64,000 nt of DNA. Source: Hyphomicrobium sp. ghe19 (GTDB lineage Bacteria; Pseudomonadota; Alphaproteobacteria; Rhizobiales; Hyphomicrobiaceae). Below, in pieces: positions 61,503-64,000 of this stretch. The notes under the pieces were generated by a model that saw only the letters and a list, made by a program, of their open reading frames with translations, was not told the DNA's origin and searched no databases. The position numbers were made by a program, and so were the translations under genes. The DNA lies in the NCBI RefSeq assembly GCF_902712875.1, contig NZ_LR743509.1, positions 1,364,001 to 1,428,000 on the forward strand, given 5' to 3'. Positions within the stretch are counted from its first letter, which is position 1. Each line of letters begins with the position of its first letter.

Positions 61503-62276
61503 CTAACGGTATTTGCGTTTTTTCTGCCGGTTTGTCTGACTGCCTCTCTTTTCCGTAAAGGATGTGACGACAGTCGAGGCGGCTTCAGGAGATCCATCAG
61601 ACGCGATGGTTCCGCCCCCGCCCGGGGCAAATCCAAAGGATACGAGCCGCGTTGCGAGCGTGCGAGCCTCGGCGAGATCGTGTGTCACCATGACGATCGT
61701 CGTGCGGCTTTCACGCCAAAGCCGGAGAACGACGCGATGCAGTTGCGCGCGCGTTTCGGGATCCAAAGCACCGAAAGGCTCATCGAGTAGCAATACCTTT
61801 GGCCGGCAGATGAGAGCTTGAGCGATAGCTAAACGCTGGCGCATCCCGCCCGACAGTTGGCTGGGATATTTCGATGCAGCCTGTTCGAGGCCGACATCGG
61901 CGAGCGCCTGTTTTGCCTCGTCGACGAGCTTCTTGCGCTCTTCACCGAAGATGCGACCGAGAAACCGCGAGCGTTTGAATTGCGGACCGACAAGAACGTT
62001 CTGCAGCGCTGTCTTGTGCGGAAAGACCGAGTAGTCCTGAAACACGACTCCGCGATCGGGAGCGGGGAAGGGTGAGATTGGCGCGCCGTCGATCGTGATT
62101 TCTCCGGCGCTGGGGCGAAGCTGGCTGAGGAGCAGGCGAATAAACGTCGTCTTTCCGCTTCCCGACGGGCCGGTGACGACGCAGAACTCGCCGCTCGCGA
62201 CGTCGAGGTTGACGTCTGACAGGACGGGATGATTGTCGATGACGACATTCAAATTGCGGACGGAAATCTGGCTCAT
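61503..62276 (-). CDS. Sulfonate/nitrate/taurine-type ABC transporter ATPase
   Basis: This 257-residue ATPase has Walker A GPSGSGKTT, Q-loop VVFQDYSVFPHKTA, signature LSGGMRQRLAIAQA, Walker B VLLLDEPFGALDPETRA and H-loop MVTHDLAEA, of the TauB/SsuB/NrtD kind. The ATG at 62276 overlaps the permease stop by 4 bp. A basic C-terminal tail (RQKKRKYR) ends it. Confidence 0.92.
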   Translation of the reverse strand: MSQISVRNLNVVIDNHPVLSDVNLDVASGEFCVVTGPSGSGKTTFIRLLLSQLRPSAGEITIDGAPISPFPAPDRGVVFQDYSVFPHKTALQNVLVGPQFKRSRFLGRIFGEERKKLVDEAKQALADVGLEQAASKYPSQLSGGMRQRLAIAQALICRPKVLLLDEPFGALDPETRAQLHRVVLRLWRESRTTIVMVTHDLAEARTLATRLVSFGFAPGGGGTIASDGSPEAASTVVTSFTEKRGSQTNRQKKRKYR

Positions 62277-63094
62277 CGTGTGTTTCCAGGTTGTGACCAG
62301 GGGGAGAGCCGCTTCGCACCCCACCGTAACGCGAGGTCCAACGTAAATGCCAAAATGCCGATCCAGATGACGTAAGGGATGATGACGTCCATCGCCATAT
62401 ATCGCCGGACGAGAAAAATGCGGTAGCCAAGGCCGCTTTGCGCGGCGATCGCTTCGCCGGACAACACGAAGAGCCATGCCGGCCCGAGGCTCAGACGAAT
62501 GCTTTCGAGAAGGCGCGGAAAGATTTGCGGCAGCACAACGTGGAGCGTGATCAGCCATGTGGACCCGTAAAGGGTCTGTGCCTTGATCAGCATTTCCTCC
62601 GGAATTTCTTGCGTTCGTGATGCGATGTCCCGGGCAATAAACGGCGTGATTCCGATCACGATCAGGATGATCTTCGAGACGTCGCCCAAGCCGAACGCGA
62701 TGAACAATATGGGCAGAAGCGTAATCGGCGGGATGATCGATAGCACGGAGATGAATGGCGCAAGCGTGGCGCGCGCGATCGGAATGAGGCCAACAGCCAA
62801 GCCGATGATGAGTCCGATTGCGGCAGCAATTCCAAGTCCGATGCCCAACCGTTCGAGGCTCGCCAGCGTGTCGGTGAGGAAGACCAAGTGGCCGGAGACT
62901 GGATCGGTCACGAAGCCGACGCGCTCCAGTCCTGCGAACATGGATTGAAGCGACGGCAAGAGGTTGTCGCGGGCGTTGACCAGCAGCCGCTCCGCCGACG
63001 CTATTGCGTAGACGGTCGCGACGGCTAGGAACGGCGCCGTCCCGAGGGCAATGGTGAGCCCTTGAGACGGCTTCGTGTTCAGTAAGCGGGCCAT
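62273..63094 (-). CDS. Sulfonate/nitrate/taurine-type ABC transporter permease
   Basis: This 273-residue permease has the BPD_transp_1 core (GIGLGIAAAIGLIIGLAVGLI, FISVLSIIPPITLLPILFIAFGLGDVSKIILIVIG) and an EAA-like loop (EEMLIKAQTLYGSTWLITLHVVLPQIFP). ATG 63094 is chosen because it follows the binding-protein stop by 10 bp, with longer open frame upstream excluded. Confidence 0.92.
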   Translation of the reverse strand: MARLLNTKPSQGLTIALGTAPFLAVATVYAIASAERLLVNARDNLLPSLQSMFAGLERVGFVTDPVSGHLVFLTDTLASLERLGIGLGIAAAIGLIIGLAVGLIPIARATLAPFISVLSIIPPITLLPILFIAFGLGDVSKIILIVIGITPFIARDIASRTQEIPEEMLIKAQTLYGSTWLITLHVVLPQIFPRLLESIRLSLGPAWLFVLSGEAIAAQSGLGYRIFLVRRYMAMDVIIPYVIWIGILAFTLDLALRWGAKRLSPWSQPGNTR

Positions 63095-63104
63095 GTGATG
63101 CTGC

Positions 63105-64000
63105 TTAGAGTTTGCCGGCTGCAGCGAGTTCCAAGACGGACCTGTCGAAGCGCAGCAGAACATTCTTGGAATCTCCGACGATTTCGCCGTTCGGCAGTTC
63201 GATGCCGATCGCGTTCGCATCTTTCACGTCCTTGCCGAGAAGACTGTAGCGATGGGCAAAATCGCGAACGCGGATGAGCGTATCCTTGGTTTCCGGCCTT
63301 TCCGCGAATGCGAGTGCGGCCTTCGCGTCCGAGAAGATGACGACGGATTTGAGCTGCTGCTCGTAGCCTGCAACGTCGGTCGCCGAAGCGGTCGCAAGCG
63401 CTTTGATGACGTCAGCGCGCTCCGGTGACGTGCCGTTGATGATGCCGACTGTTTCGTACCATGCGCCGAGGAGGGCTTTGGCGACTCCGGGATTTTCCTT
63501 GAGCTTGCTCGTGCGCAGGAGGATGGACTCGAAGATTTCGCCGTTGATCTTGGACGAGTCGAACACGATGTGGGCGTCGCCGGAGCTTTGAATCTGCTCG
63601 ACTTGCGGGTTCCATGCGACGATCGCGGAGACGTCAGGGCTCTTATAGGCTGCCACGAAATCTGCGTCCGACGTATTCACGCGCTTGACGTCGTCGTGCT
63701 TCAGATTGCCGGTTTCGAGCGCACGATCGAGCAAATAGTGGGATACCGAGAACTCGACGAGATTGACGGTCTGTCCCTTGATGTCGGCGAGCTTGTCCTT
63801 GCCCTTCAAAATGACGGCATCGGCGCCGTTCGAATAATCGATGGGGAAGATCGTCGTGTCGACGCCGTTGGCAACGGGAATGGAATAGACGTCAGCGATG
63901 CTTCCGAGGACGCCGTCGAGTCCGCCAGCTGAATATTGATTGAGCGACTCGACATAGTCATTGAGCTGCACGAGCTCGATGTTGACGTTGTACTTGTCTG
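63105..64000 (-). CDS. ABC transporter substrate-binding protein (NrtA/SsuA/TauA type), 5' truncated
   Basis: The window holds the last ~298 codons; the gene continues past base 64000, so the signal peptide is not seen. The visible part has the type-2 binding fold: IELVQLNDYVESLNQYSAGGLDGVLGS, LKGKDKLADIKGQTVNLVEFSVSHYLLDRAL, SAIVAWNPQVEQI. It is the partner of the downstream permease and ATPase. The substrate is not determined; the SBP56 neighbour favours an organosulfur compound. Confidence 0.88.
   Translation of the reverse strand, partial: DKYNVNIELVQLNDYVESLNQYSAGGLDGVLGSIADVYSIPVANGVDTTIFPIDYSNGADAVILKGKDKLADIKGQTVNLVEFSVSHYLLDRALETGNLKHDDVKRVNTSDADFVAAYKSPDVSAIVAWNPQVEQIQSSGDAHIVFDSSKINGEIFESILLRTSKLKENPGVAKALLGAWYETVGIINGTSPERADVIKALATASATDVAGYEQQLKSVVIFSDAKAALAFAERPETKDTLIRVRDFAHRYSLLGKDVKDANAIGIELPNGEIVGDSKNVLLRFDRSVLELAAAGKL

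Overview
The window looks like chromosome of a methylotroph-like alphaproteobacterium, most likely from the Hyphomicrobium/Hyphomicrobiales area. This is inferred from gene content (FixK- and FixL-like regulators, an HWE-type histidine kinase, many small c-type cytochromes, an SBP56/methanethiol-oxidase homologue, a cobalamin-salvage locus) and GC-rich codon use; there is no rRNA marker. Coding density is high. I saw no tRNA, rRNA, CRISPR array, transposase or prophage. The genes at both window edges are truncated.

Layout. 1-7.0 kb: the end of a large surface/secreted protein (dimethylformamidase-like domain, Ig-like domain, FG-GAP repeats), then two unusually large two-domain glycan enzymes on the minus strand. 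7.4-14.2 kb: a small unknown gene, a cytochrome P460 homologue, and a plus-strand operon of Tat-exported phosphoesterase, cytochrome c, ECF sigma factor, anti-sigma factor, exported hydrolase and a cNMP-binding/thioredoxin-reductase-like protein. 14.2-17.7 kb: a compact locus of an LPLAT-like acyltransferase, a PP-loop ATPase, a short P450-like protein and an acyl carrier protein, with a perfect inverted repeat in the divergent promoter; this is my best candidate for an undescribed biosynthetic system. 17.8-26.1 kb: an uptake and catabolism locus (complete sugar-type ABC importer, DeoR regulator, APH-fold kinase, GlpA-like and GlpB/opine-oxidase-like oxidoreductases). 26.2-33.4 kb: a redox/low-oxygen island (three cytochromes c, universal stress protein, FixK-like regulator, OmpR-type response regulator, hybrid kinase with a FixL-like PAS, hemerythrin, host-attachment-family protein). 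33.4-40.6 kb: secreted pentapeptide-repeat protein, autotransporter, LssY-C protein, HWE kinase. 40.7-44.6 kb: cobalamin riboswitch, btuB, an unknown membrane protein and cbiZ. 44.8-59.1 kb: a Gum/Exo-like exopolysaccharide cluster with initiating transferase, export protein, chain-length/tyrosine kinase, flippase, polymerase, five glycosyltransferases and a secreted GH5 glycanase. 59.3-64.0 kb: a membrane protein, SBP56 and a sulfonate/nitrate/taurine-type ABC importer.

Together the window describes a surface-attached cell investing in exopolysaccharide and adhesion, sensing oxygen, salvaging corrinoids and importing reduced-carbon and probably organosulfur substrates. All functions are assigned from sequence motifs read by eye; no database search was run.
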